The position numbers and the translations under genes are program-made. This document shows positions 10,176-19,535 of a stretch of 64,000 bases of DNA, one piece after another; the stretch's first letter is position 1, and each line of letters opens with the position of its first letter. Location of the stretch: NCBI GenBank assembly GCA_041913905.1, contig JAYSEK010000021.1, positions 26,839 to 90,838 of the forward strand, written 5' to 3'. Source of the stretch: Roseateles_B sp041913905 (GTDB lineage: Bacteria > Pseudomonadota > Gammaproteobacteria > Burkholderiales > Burkholderiaceae_C). A model generated the notes under the pieces. That model saw only the letters and a list, made by a program, of their open reading frames with translations. It made no database searches and had not been told where the DNA came from.

Positions 10176-10847
10176 GATGGTTTTCCTTCCCTCGCTGGGC
10201 GAGATTCAATGGGTTTGAAAGCCTCCGGATATTCGACCAACGGTCCATGATTACTGGCGCCGAGAGGCATGACATCAATTTCCGGAGACCATTTCGAATC
10301 CTGCAGGCTCCCTTGAGGGCGCCCAGGGGATTCGGGATCAAGCCTAGGCGGCGCAGCGAATGATTCCCTTCCGCGAAGCTGCTGCGATGAATATCAGCAG
10401 CCCGGTTCATGGCGCTGGTCTGCCGGGTTCTGCTGGTTTTATTCGGCGGGAGATCCAGCGGCATGTGGCCGGTGTGCCGACCTGCCGGAAACCTGCGGGC
10501 GCTTGCCTGGGCTCGCGCATCGCGCCGGCGGCTATCTGATCCCCAGTTGCAGCGTCTCTGGCCTTCCGCTGGCGCTGACAGCGCAGGCCCGAGGGCCCAG
10601 AATCTCAATGTTTCCAAACAGGCTGTTCAGCCCCACTCGAGGCGATTGGCGCCACTTTGCTAGGTGTTAACCCTTGGATTTGATCCTCCGCTGAGCCCAA
10701 AAAGCCACCGGAAGGTTCCCGGAAGGCACTTTTCGGGTCGTTTTCCTATCGTCCGGGTCATCGATGCACCGTGCATCGACGCGGCACCTGCCCCCGCTTT
10801 TGCACTTCAGCAGGCCCGCCCCACCAGTCATTCCTGACGAGGTCCCG
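10176..10847. other. long intergenic region with a palindrome
   Basis: About 670 nt between divergent genes with no convincing coding frame. The only clear structure is the perfect palindrome at 10761-10779. It must contain the promoters of both flanking genes, but I see no strong -35/-10 pair. Confidence 0.4.
10761..10779. promoter_or_regulatory. palindromic operator candidate before the XRE gene
   Basis: Arms TCGATGCAC and GTGCATCGA around a single C form a perfect 9-bp inverted repeat 68 nt upstream of the start codon of the XRE regulator. Position and symmetry suit a dimeric helix-turn-helix protein, so autoregulation is plausible. Confidence 0.4.
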
Positions 10848-11312
10848 ATGAGCAAGGAAATCGATACCGGCCTGGATGAGGAGCAGTCGGCTGCCCATCC
10901 GGCCATCCCCCCGGCCATCCCCCCGGCTATCCCCCCGGCGATCCATTCGGCAAATAGTTTGCAGGTGCCGCCCCTGTCTTATGAAGGCAGGCCGCTCCCG
11001 GTTGCAACCAATACCCAGGCAGTCGTCCGTTATGAGCCCATGGTCCAGCAGGGCCGGGTATTTCTTGTCAAGGACGTGCTGAAAAGCCTGCGCAACGAGA
11101 AACTGCAGACCCAGGAGGAAATGGCGGAATGCTGCCAGCAGGGGCGATTTCGTGTCTCCATCGCGTCCATCAAGCGGGCAGAAATCGGGCGGCCGGTTCT
11201 TTTTCGTGTCGCGCGGGAATTAGCCCGGTATTTCAATGTGCCCGTGGAGCGGATTGTTCAAATGCGCCTCGTGACCATTGCGGACTATCTGCCGGGCGAC
11301 GGCAGCCGCTGA
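10848..11312 (+). CDS. XRE-like helix-turn-helix regulator with a PPAI repeat tail
   Basis: A 154-residue protein. The ATG at 10848 is chosen because ACGAGG lies just upstream. The N-terminal 60 residues are low complexity and contain four Pro-Ala-Ile-Pro units encoded by a 12-nt tandem repeat (10899-10946). The C-terminal part (VFLVKDVLKSLRNEK, then QTQEEMAECCQQGRFRVSIA, SIKRAEIGRPVLFRVARELA and FNVPVERIV) reads as an XRE/Cro-type helix-turn-helix with an unusually long insertion before the recognition helix. Similar segments occur at the N-terminus of large AAA/cyclase/TPR regulators in Burkholderiales, so this may be a stand-alone version or a truncated relic of such a protein. Confidence 0.65.
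   Translation: MSKEIDTGLDEEQSAAHPAIPPAIPPAIPPAIHSANSLQVPPLSYEGRPLPVATNTQAVVRYEPMVQQGRVFLVKDVLKSLRNEKLQTQEEMAECCQQGRFRVSIASIKRAEIGRPVLFRVARELARYFNVPVERIVQMRLVTIADYLPGDGSR
10899..10946 (+). repeat. 12-nt tandem repeat inside the XRE gene
   Basis: Four units of CCGGCCATCCCC: two are identical and the other two carry changes. They encode Pro-Ala-Ile-Pro repeats. The in-frame unit length makes copy-number change by slippage possible without a frameshift. Confidence 0.75.
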
Positions 11313-11446
11313 TTCGCGCCATCCCGCCCACGCCGCAACCGCGTCCGCCGGTTGCGGCGACCCGGGCCGGGACCGCCGGGCTGGGCCCTGGCTTGTAGGG
11401 GCTTGGCAGGGGCTCGGGCGCGCCGGGCTCGCCCATAATCCGCGCC

Positions 11447-11926
11447 ATGACTTCCCTGCTGCTGGTCTGTACGGCCAACATCTGCCGCTCGCCCATGGCC
11501 GAGGCGGTGTTCAAGGCGCAGGCCGCCGCCCTGGGATTGGGCCGCGTGGCCTCGGCCGGCGTGCGCGCTTCCTCGCGGGCGCAGGGCATGGATCCCCGCG
11601 CCGTGCAGGCGCTGGCGCGCCGCCGCTATGCCGTCGAGAAAAAGTGGCGCTCACGGCGCGTGGAGCCGGAGGACTTCCTGCGCTTCGAGCATATCCTCGC
11701 CATGGACCTGGACAACCTGAACGCGCTGCGGCGCTTGTGCCCGCCCGAGCTGTTGCCCAAGCTAGGCCTGCTGCTGGATCTGGTGCCCGGCCGGCAGGGG
11801 CAGGAAGTGCCGGATCCCTACTTTGGCAGCGCGCGGGGCTTCGAGAATGTGCTGGACCTGATCGAGCTGGCGGCGCACAGCTGGGTGCAGGCTCGTCCCC
11901 TGGGCCCGCGGGGCCTTCAGCCCTGA
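11447..11926 (+). CDS. low-molecular-weight protein tyrosine phosphatase
   Basis: A 159-residue cytoplasmic phosphatase. The P-loop VCTANICRS at residues 7-15 gives the C-x5-R catalytic signature (Cys8, Arg14), and the general-acid aspartate is in VPDPYFG (Asp123). Length and motif order fit the family. In bacteria these enzymes dephosphorylate tyrosine kinases and other proteins, often linked to exopolysaccharide production, but no such genes are adjacent. The diguanylate cyclase gene follows after 21 nt on the same strand and may be co-transcribed, which could link the pair to surface or biofilm control. Confidence 0.9.
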   Translation: MTSLLLVCTANICRSPMAEAVFKAQAAALGLGRVASAGVRASSRAQGMDPRAVQALARRRYAVEKKWRSRRVEPEDFLRFEHILAMDLDNLNALRRLCPPELLPKLGLLLDLVPGRQGQEVPDPYFGSARGFENVLDLIELAAHSWVQARPLGPRGLQP

Positions 11927-11947
11927 GTTGCCGGAGTTGCCGCCACC

Positions 11948-13387
11948 ATGCTGTTCCGAACCAAGCTGGCCCTGAACCTCGTCGCCCAGATCGTGCTGGT
12001 GCTGGTGACGACGGCGGCGGTCGGCTATCTGGTGGCCGGCTACCGCAGCGTGACGGAGCAGCAGCGGCAGTTCATGCAGCGCGACCGGCTGGTGGCGCAG
12101 CTGCAGCGAAGTTCCGACGAGCTGACCCTGATGGCGCGGCTTTTCGTGGTCAGCCGCGAGGCCCAGTTCGCCGACCATTACCGCGAGGTTGCGCGCATGC
12201 GCGAGGGCCTGCAGGCCGAGCCCGAAGGCTATGACGAGGTCTACTGGGATCTGGCCCTGGACCAGCCCCGGGGCATGAGGAACCCGGCATCGGCCCGCTC
12301 CATGCAGGAGCGCCTGCAGGAAGCCGGCTTCGATCCGGAGGACTATGCCCGCCTGGCCGAGGCCCTGCGCCGCTCCGAGGCCCTGATGAAGACCGAGCAG
12401 CAGGCCATGGGCAAGGTCGACACGCGAGGCTCGGTCTACACGCTGGCCGAGGAGGATTGGAAGGATGCGCTGGACATGCTGCACGGGCCGGCCTACCGCC
12501 ATGCCAAGGCCGAGATCATGGGCCCGCTGCGTGCCGTGCGTCAGTCCCTCAACAGGCGCCACCAAGCCGAATTCGGGCCGCTGCAGGAGAAGCTCCGGCT
12601 CAGCGCCTGGCTGGCCATCGTCTGCCTGGTACTGACCGCCGCCAACGCCGTCTTCATGGCGCTGCGCTACGAGCGCTCCGTGCGGCGGCCGGTGGAGCTG
12701 CTGCGTCATTGGGCCCACCAGGTGCGCAAGGGTCAGCAGGGCCAGCGCATCAGCCTGGGGCACAGCACCGAATTCGGCGAGCTGTCGGAAGCCATCGACG
12801 AGATGGCGGAGTCGGTGGAGCGCAGCCTGGACGAGCTGAAGGAAGAGGTGGCCCGCCGCGCCCGCGCCGAGCAGGTGGTGCGCCACTTGGCCAACCATGA
12901 CGCGCTGACGGGGCTGCCCTCCTTGCGCCTGCTCCACGACCGCCTGGACCGCGCGCTGGCGCAGGCGCAGCGCAAGAGCCAGGGCCTGGCCCTGATCTTC
13001 GTGGACCTCAACGACTTCAAACCCATCAACGACCGCTACGGCCACGAAGCGGGCGACCAGGTGCTCAAGGTGGTGGCCCAGCGCCTGGCCTCGGCCCTGC
13101 GCGAGGCGGACACCGTCGGCCGTATCGGCGGCGACGAGTTCCTGGTGCTGCTGCCCGATGTGGACAACCTGGCCCAGGCCGAGCAGGTCAAGGCCAAGCT
13201 GTCGGCCCTGCTGGAGCAGCCCATCTTCATCTCGGTGCACAACCTGGCGGTGCGGGTCAGCGCGGCCATGGGCATCGCGGTCTACCCGTCCATGGCCCAC
13301 GACGCCCAGGCGCTGATGCGCATCGCCGATCAGGACATGTACCGGGACAAGGCGGAGCAGAAGGCGCACACGACGCCCTCCATCTGA
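11948..13387 (+). CDS. membrane-bound diguanylate cyclase (GGDEF)
   Basis: A 479-residue protein with a membrane helix at about 8-28, a sensory region of about 190 residues rich in charged helices, a second helix near 218-238, a HAMP domain and a GGDEF domain. The domain start HDALTGLPSLRLLHDRL, the active-site GGDEF (394-398) and the product-inhibition site RxxD (Arg385-Asp388, five residues before GGDEF) are all intact. It should therefore make cyclic di-GMP and be feedback inhibited. There is no EAL domain. It follows the tyrosine phosphatase gene closely. The sensed signal is unknown. Confidence 0.9.
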   Translation: MLFRTKLALNLVAQIVLVLVTTAAVGYLVAGYRSVTEQQRQFMQRDRLVAQLQRSSDELTLMARLFVVSREAQFADHYREVARMREGLQAEPEGYDEVYWDLALDQPRGMRNPASARSMQERLQEAGFDPEDYARLAEALRRSEALMKTEQQAMGKVDTRGSVYTLAEEDWKDALDMLHGPAYRHAKAEIMGPLRAVRQSLNRRHQAEFGPLQEKLRLSAWLAIVCLVLTAANAVFMALRYERSVRRPVELLRHWAHQVRKGQQGQRISLGHSTEFGELSEAIDEMAESVERSLDELKEEVARRARAEQVVRHLANHDALTGLPSLRLLHDRLDRALAQAQRKSQGLALIFVDLNDFKPINDRYGHEAGDQVLKVVAQRLASALREADTVGRIGGDEFLVLLPDVDNLAQAEQVKAKLSALLEQPIFISVHNLAVRVSAAMGIAVYPSMAHDAQALMRIADQDMYRDKAEQKAHTTPSI

Positions 13388-13402
13388 GGACCAGCCGTTG
13401 AC

Positions 13403-13428
13403 GTCCGGTTCGGCTGCAGCCGCCGGAC
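13403..13428. terminator. hairpin between convergent genes
   Basis: GTCCGG (13403-13408) pairs with CCGGAC (13423-13428), and an inner CGGCTGCAGCCG palindrome extends the structure. There is no T-run, so this is a weak terminator candidate for the cyclase and psuG transcripts. Confidence 0.3.
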
Positions 13429-13452
13429 CAGAGGTGACGTCAGCGCGTGACG

Positions 13453-14360
<908 letters not shown>

Positions 14361-14373
<13 letters not shown>

Positions 14374-15455
14374 TCCTCCAGAAGGGCGGGGCTCAGCAGC
14401 GGCGACACGGTGGCCGCGCTTTGCAGGGTGAGGGCGGCCAGGCGCTGGCCCAGTCTGCAGGCGGCCGGCAGGTCCAGCGGCGCGCGCTGCAGGCCGGCGA
14501 TCACACCGGCCGAGAAGGCGTCACCCGCGCCGGTCACCTCGACGATGCCGGGCACGGCGAGCGCGGGCACTTCGGCCAGGGTCTGCCCGGCCCGGGCGCA
14601 GCGCACCGCGCCGCCACCTTGCGTCAGCACCAGGCCTTGCAGCCCACGGGACTGCAGCTGGGCCCAGGCCGCCGCCAGCGCGGCTTCGTTGTCGAGCTGG
14701 AGTCCGGTGCAGGCGGCCAGCTCGTCGCGGTTGAGCAGCAGCAGGGAGAGCCCGCGCAGGTCTTGGGGCAGGCGGTCCATCTTGGGCACCGAGGCGGCCA
14801 CCGCGGCGAGCTGCCGCTGGCTGGCCGCGGCCTCCGCCAGCAGCGCGGCGACGGTCGCCGAGGGCAGATTCAGGTCCAGCACCGTCCAGCTGGCGCTGCG
14901 GCGCAAGGCCAGCGTGGCCTGCAGAAAACCGGGGTCCAGGGCCTCGCAGGCCTGCATCTGGGCCAGGCCGATGAGCAGCTCGCCCTGCTCGTCCAGCACG
15001 GCGGTGTAACTGCCCGTGGGCACGTCGGCCAGCTGCAGGCTGCCCTGGGTGCGTATGCCCAGCGCAGCGGCCTCGGCCAGCAGCGCCTGGCCCGCTGGAT
15101 CCTGGCCGACGGCGGTCAGCAGCTGCACGGGCAGGCCCAGTCGCGCAAGGTTCTCGGCGATGTTGCGGGCCACGCCTCCGGCGCTTTCGAGCTGGGATGC
15201 TGGATTGGAGCTGGCCAGGCGCGCCGGACCCAGGGTGCGCAGCTTGCGGTCCCGATTGGCGGCGCCGATGCACAGCAGCTGCCGCGGCTCGGCCAGCACA
15301 TAGGCACGGCCCAGGATCAGGCCCTCACGGGTCAGCTGGGCCAGCTGGTGGGTGAGGGTGGAGCGCGCCAGCCCCAACTGTGCGGCGAGGGCTTCCTGGG
15401 TGATGAAGGGCTGCTCGCGCAGAAGGGCGAGCAGCCGCTGACGGGGGCTGTCCAT
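14361..15455 (-). CDS. psuK: pseudouridine kinase with N-terminal helix-turn-helix
   Basis: A 364-residue protein with two parts. Residues 1-55 (RQRLLALLREQPFITQEALA, then GLARSTLTHQLAQL) form a winged helix-turn-helix of the type fused to some sugar kinases. The rest is a PfkB-family kinase with SAGGVARNIAENLARLG near the start and the ATP/catalytic signature VTGAGDAFSAGVIAG near the C-terminus. With psuG directly downstream it very likely phosphorylates pseudouridine at the 5' position. The fused DNA-binding domain suggests self-regulation, and a perfect palindrome lies only 2 nt upstream of the start codon. Confidence 0.9.
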
Positions 15456-15457
15456 GA

Positions 15458-15494
15458 GGACATTTTAGACAAATGTCCGAATTTTTGGACAAAA
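15458..15494 (-). promoter_or_regulatory. palindromic operator before psuK
   Basis: GGACATTT (15458-15465) and AAATGTCC (15471-15478) form a perfect inverted repeat around a 5-nt spacer. A third similar half-site, GGACAAAA, lies at 15487-15494. The palindrome covers the ribosome-binding region of psuK. The helix-turn-helix domain of PsuK is the obvious candidate binder; this is an inference. Confidence 0.55.
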
Positions 15495-15496
15495 GT

Positions 15497-16753
15497 TTAG
15501 GCGGCGCTGGCAGCCTCGGTGGCGTCCACGGCCGGCGCGGCGCGGCGTTGGGCCACCTTGGCGGCCAGGGCGAAGACCAGCAGGGCCAGCCCGCCGATCG
15601 CGGCTTCGGCCTGCAGCATGCCGTTGTTGCCCCAGCGGGCCTGGGAGTAGCCGGCTGCCAGCGTCATCCAGCTCAGCGGCATGTTGGCCAGCGAGGCCAG
15701 CAGGCTGTACTTGGTGGCGGCGGCGCCCTTGCCGATGGCCTCCAGCACCACGGCGGCGTAGCCGGTGTAGCAAAGGCCGGTGCTCAGCGCGTAGAGGGTG
15801 GTGAAGACGACGAAGTTGGATTCGCTGTGGGGCGCGGCCGCCATGGCCAGCGCGCACAGCGCCTGCAGGCCGCCGAACAGGCAGTAGGCCCATTTGCGGT
15901 CCATGCGGTCGCAGATGAAGCCGCCCAGCAGACTGCCGCCCGCGGAGACGATGCCGCTGACCACGCCCGTCACCAGCGCGACCGTCGCGGCGCTGGCATG
16001 CCAGTCCGCAGCCACCACCGACCACAGATTGCCGGCACCGCCGCTGCCGATGGGCAGGAAGCAGACCAGGATGGCCAGCAGGCCCATGCGCGAGCGCGCG
16101 ACCTCCCACAGATCCTTGCCGGCGGCCCGGGCATTGGCAGCGAAGTCAAAGCCTGGGCTGCGCTCGGCGGCAGCGCTGTCCTTGACCAGGGGCAGTGCCG
16201 AGGCGCAGGCCAGGGTCAGCACCGCAAGAAGGCTGCTGGTGAGCATCGCCGAGATGTGCAGGTCTTCCATCATCCACAAGGCCAGACCGCCGCCCAGGCT
16301 GCTGCCGGCCATGTTGCCGGCCTGCATCCAGCCGGCGGCGCGACCCTTCTCTTCGTCCGGGGTGCTGTGGGCCATCAGGCTTTCCACCGACATGCCCAGC
16401 AGGCTGGCGGCGATGCCCGCTGCCACGGCGACGGCCGTCAGGAAGGGGATGGACTCCAGCTTGTAAGGTGTCAAGCCGGTGATGAACATGCCTGCGGCGG
16501 AGCCGATGCAACCGATCATGTACCAGGTCTTGCGCGTCAGCGTGAGGTCCACGATGGGCGCCCAGAGGAACTTGGCCGCATGCGGCATGAAGGTGACCGC
16601 CAGCAGGCCGGCAATCGCCTCGGCGGGCACCTTGGCCTGGGCCAGCGCGTAGGCGGCGGCGATGGCCAGGTAGCCGCTGAGCGCGCTGAAAGGCGCGAAG
16701 AGGACGAAGTAGACCGCCGGATGCGAGGCGCGGCGTGGGGTGTTGGCAGACAT
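15497..16753 (-). CDS. MFS transporter, probably for pseudouridine or a related nucleoside
   Basis: A 418-residue membrane protein with about 12 hydrophobic segments. The start at 16753 (MSANTPRRASHPAVYFVLFA) is preferred over an upstream in-frame ATG because it is followed directly by the first helix and preceded by GAGATCC. Conserved MFS features include TLTRKTWYMIGCIGSA after the second helix and FICDRMDRKWAYCLFG in the middle loop. It resembles the AmpG-like branch. The gene ends 41 nt before psuK on the same strand, so uptake of pseudouridine is a reasonable inference, but the substrate is not visible in the sequence. Confidence 0.75.
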   Translation of the reverse strand: MSANTPRRASHPAVYFVLFAPFSALSGYLAIAAAYALAQAKVPAEAIAGLLAVTFMPHAAKFLWAPIVDLTLTRKTWYMIGCIGSAAGMFITGLTPYKLESIPFLTAVAVAAGIAASLLGMSVESLMAHSTPDEEKGRAAGWMQAGNMAGSSLGGGLALWMMEDLHISAMLTSSLLAVLTLACASALPLVKDSAAAERSPGFDFAANARAAGKDLWEVARSRMGLLAILVCFLPIGSGGAGNLWSVVAADWHASAATVALVTGVVSGIVSAGGSLLGGFICDRMDRKWAYCLFGGLQALCALAMAAAPHSESNFVVFTTLYALSTGLCYTGYAAVVLEAIGKGAAATKYSLLASLANMPLSWMTLAAGYSQARWGNNGMLQAEAAIGGLALLVFALAAKVAQRRAAPAVDATEAASAA

Positions 16754-17136
16754 GGTTGGGGATCTCTGAGCCCGGGAGGGTGGGCGATGGCCGGCATTGT
16801 CCGCCCGGACCGGCGTCGCCCGGCTCCGCATCTTCCCCGGGGGCAGGGTCTGCAATGACCGGATGCAAGGCCAGCTGCCGGGCGCCCGCCGAACTGGGGC
16901 GCAGCGGGAAAAAGTCCCGGAACAGGGCGGGGCGAAGGGGGAGGGGGTTGCTTTCGCGCAAATCGGCGCCCGGCCGCGTTGCCGGCAAGTTTCATCGGGC
17001 GCACATTTGCTCCCACGGGACGCCGCCCTGCCGCGCGTCCTGCAGCGAATGAATGCCGATGCGCGCGGCCGGCTGTGGCAAGACCCCGGGGCCGCGACAG
17101 TCCGTCACTGTTGGTTCTTTTGCAAAGGAGAACGCT
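16754..17136. other. intergenic region, divergent promoters
   Basis: About 380 nt between the MFS gene and the PstS-like gene, which diverge. No intact gene or clear operator was found. The region ends with the AAAGGAG ribosome binding site of the next gene. Confidence 0.35.
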
Positions 17137-17577
17137 GTGGTGCTTGTTGCTCGACTTTTGCGTCAATCACTGGTGGGGGCCGCTGCCTTCTGGGTGGCCC
17201 AGGCCGCGCTGGGGCAGTCCTTGGCCGTGGTCGCCGGGGCTTCCAGCAATGCCCCCAAGCTGAACAACGACCAGGTGTCCGCCATCTTCCTGGGGACGGT
17301 CAAGACCTTTCCCAACGGGGAGAAGGCCATCCCCGTCGACCAGACCGCCGGCTCGCCGGCCTACGGCCATTTCTACTCGCAGGTCGCCGGCCGCAGCGAG
17401 GCGCAGATCAAGGCCTACTGGTCGCGCATGGTCTTCACCGGCAAAGGCGCGCCACCTCAGGAGGTGGGGGATGCCGCCGCCGTCAAGAAGCTGGTGGCCA
17501 GCAATCCCAACCTGGTCGGCTACATCGATGCCGCGCAGGTGGATGGCAGCGTCAAGGTTCTGGCCGAGATCAAGTGA
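17137..17577 (+). CDS. short PstS-like periplasmic substrate-binding protein
   Basis: A 146-residue exported protein. The GTG at 17137 is chosen because AAGGAG ends 6 nt upstream; a second GTG at 17140 is also possible. A signal peptide (AAAFWVAQAALG|QSLAVV) precedes the mature part. LNNDQVSAIFLGTVKTFPNG, YWSRMVFTGKGAPPQEVGD and VKKLVASNPNLVGYIDAAQV match the small PstS-like (phosphate-binding-protein fold) family common beside porin genes in betaproteobacteria. It is far shorter than a true PstS (about 330 aa) and probably consists of one lobe. It lies 13 nt before the porin gene, so the two form an operon. Confidence 0.75.
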   Translation: MVLVARLLRQSLVGAAAFWVAQAALGQSLAVVAGASSNAPKLNNDQVSAIFLGTVKTFPNGEKAIPVDQTAGSPAYGHFYSQVAGRSEAQIKAYWSRMVFTGKGAPPQEVGDAAAVKKLVASNPNLVGYIDAAQVDGSVKVLAEIK

Positions 17578-17590
17578 AAGGACGGCGAGC

Positions 17591-18739
17591 ATGAAGACAG
17601 TCAAGCAATCCCTGCATGCCGGGCTTCGTCTGACCGCCCTGGCTGCGCTGGCCTTGATGAGCGCCAGCCCCTGCGCGGCCGAAGACATGCGCTTCAGCTG
17701 GTCCGGCTTTGCGCAGCTGACGGTGGCCAAGGTGCTCAGCGGCACCGAGCGGTCCTACATGGAGTGGCAATGCCCTTGTGCCATCCAGAACTGGGAATAC
17801 GTTGGCGTGTATGAAAAATCGCGCGGCTGGCAGGCGGACCAGGAATCCCTGCTGGGCCTGCAGGGCACGGTGCAGGTGAACGATGCGCTGTCGGCGACGG
17901 CGCAGATCGTCTCGCGGGCCAACAACAAGAACTACAGCCCCACGCTGGACTGGGCCTACCTCTCCTATGCCCTGAACGATGCCTGGACGCTGCAGGCGGG
18001 CCGCAAGCGCATCCCGCTGTACTACTACAGCGACTTCCTCTACATCGGCACGGCCTACCCCTGGGTCCGGCCGGCGCCAGACGTCTACGGCTGGCCCATC
18101 TACGCCTACGACGGCGTCAACCTGGCCTACAGCGGTGCGCTCAAGGGCGGCTGGACCCTCGAAGGCAACATCTGGGCCGGCAATTTCCAGCATGACAACG
18201 CGCCCTACAACACGCGCATCTACTGGGGCGATCCGACGACGGAGAAGTGGTCGAACATCGTCGGCGGCTACCTGACCGTGTCCGACGGCGCCTACAGCGC
18301 GCGGGTCATGCTCATGCGCTTCAACAACTACCAATGGAGCGATCTGGCCGACGGCACGCGCCGCGACAACCTGCCCGGCTACCGGACCATCATCGCCGGG
18401 CTGTCCTTCAACTATGACGGGCGGGCCTGGATCTTCCGCAGCGAGATCAACCGCTTCCAGCAGTCGACCTCCGACTTCGTCTACAACTACTTCCTGGTAG
18501 GCCTGGGCTACCGCTGGCAGGACTGGACGGCCATGGCCACGGTGTCGCGCTACCGCACTCAGGAAAACAACCTGGGCTTCGCGATCGAGGGCCGGCGCAC
18601 GCAAAGCCTGGCCCTGCGCTATGACCTGAACAAGAACGTGGCGTTGAAGGCGCAGTACGACGTCTCCAAGGACCAGTCCAAGTGGGACTTCTTCGGGGAC
18701 CACAAGCTGCTGTCCTTCTCGGTACAGACCTCGTTCTGA
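17591..18739 (+). CDS. outer-membrane porin-like beta-barrel
   Basis: A 382-residue protein with a signal peptide (cleavage about CAA|ED near residue 30) and a C-terminal phenylalanine (SFSVQTSF), the signal for insertion into the outer membrane. The mature part alternates short amphipathic strands rich in Tyr and Trp with turns, as in 16-stranded porins of the Porin_4/OprO type. The upstream PstS-like protein suggests anion or phosphate-related uptake, but the substrate cannot be read from the sequence. A strong terminator follows. Confidence 0.75.
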   Translation: MKTVKQSLHAGLRLTALAALALMSASPCAAEDMRFSWSGFAQLTVAKVLSGTERSYMEWQCPCAIQNWEYVGVYEKSRGWQADQESLLGLQGTVQVNDALSATAQIVSRANNKNYSPTLDWAYLSYALNDAWTLQAGRKRIPLYYYSDFLYIGTAYPWVRPAPDVYGWPIYAYDGVNLAYSGALKGGWTLEGNIWAGNFQHDNAPYNTRIYWGDPTTEKWSNIVGGYLTVSDGAYSARVMLMRFNNYQWSDLADGTRRDNLPGYRTIIAGLSFNYDGRAWIFRSEINRFQQSTSDFVYNYFLVGLGYRWQDWTAMATVSRYRTQENNLGFAIEGRRTQSLALRYDLNKNVALKAQYDVSKDQSKWDFFGDHKLLSFSVQTSF

Positions 18740-18766
18740 GTCCGGGCCGGCCGGGCGCCTTGGCGA

Positions 18767-18801
18767 GGCAGGCTGCGGTTACGATCGCGGCCTGCCTTTT
18801 T
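18767..18801 (+). terminator. rho-independent terminator after the porin gene
   Basis: GGCAGGC (18767-18773) pairs with GCCTGCC (18790-18796), followed by five T residues. It closes the PstS-like/porin operon. Confidence 0.8.
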
Positions 18802-18833
18802 CATGCGCTGGCGTCCCTGCCGTAAGCCCCGTC

Positions 18834-19517
18834 GTGAGCCCTGACATTTCCCCCACTGCGCCCCGTCCCTGCGCCTTTCTCGTCGACCTCGACGGCACCC
18901 TGGTCGACACCGTGGGCGACTTCGTGGCCGTCCTGGCGCTGACCCTGGCGGACCTCGGCCTGCCGCCCGTCTCGCGCGAGTGGGTGCTGCAGGCGGTGGG
19001 GCGCGGCAGCGAGCAGCTGATCCGCTCGGCGCTGGCTCAGGTGGGCGGCGATGCGGCCCTGTACGACGCGGCCTGGGCGCGCTACCAGTCGCATTACCTG
19101 CAGCTCAATGGCCAGGCGTCGGACCTTTTTCCGGGCACGATGGAGGGCCTGGACCTGCTCAAGGCCCAAGACCTGCCCATGGCCTGCCTGACCAACAAGC
19201 CCGCCCGCTTTGCCCGCGACCTTCTGGCGGCCAAAGGCCTGGCGGGCTACTTTGACCGCGTGTTCGGCGGCGACGACTTCCCGCGCAAGAAGCCCGACCC
19301 TCTCCCGCTGCTGATGGCCTGCGAGGCCCTGGGCGTGGCGCCTGCGGACGCCTGGATGATCGGGGACTCCAGCAATGATGCACAGGCCGCCCATGCCGCG
19401 GGCTGCCAGGTCGTGCTGCTGCGCCATGGCTACAACCATGGCGAGCCCATCGATGCGGTGCCTGCGCTGGCCCACCTGGACCGGCTGGACCAGATCGGGC
19501 CGCTGCTGGCGCGCTGA
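18834..19517 (+). CDS. gph: phosphoglycolate phosphatase (HAD family)
   Basis: A 227-residue hydrolase starting with GTG. The first HAD motif is FLVDLDGTLVDT (nucleophile and acid Asp residues), motif II is CLTNKPA, the lysine is in FPRKKPDPLP, and motif IV is MIGDSSNDAQAA, so the active site is complete. It removes phosphate from 2-phosphoglycolate formed by DNA repair or RubisCO. In many betaproteobacteria gph lies directly upstream of trpE, as here, although a gene on the opposite strand separates them in this genome. Confidence 0.85.
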   Translation: MSPDISPTAPRPCAFLVDLDGTLVDTVGDFVAVLALTLADLGLPPVSREWVLQAVGRGSEQLIRSALAQVGGDAALYDAAWARYQSHYLQLNGQASDLFPGTMEGLDLLKAQDLPMACLTNKPARFARDLLAAKGLAGYFDRVFGGDDFPRKKPDPLPLLMACEALGVAPADAWMIGDSSNDAQAAHAAGCQVVLLRHGYNHGEPIDAVPALAHLDRLDQIGPLLAR

Positions 19518-19535
19518 ATCAGCCCGCGGGCGATC

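Noticed and set aside
10899..10946. The 12-nt tandem repeats as a CRISPR-like array
   Set aside because: Units are contiguous without spacers, in frame inside a gene, and encode Pro-Ala-Ile-Pro repeats.
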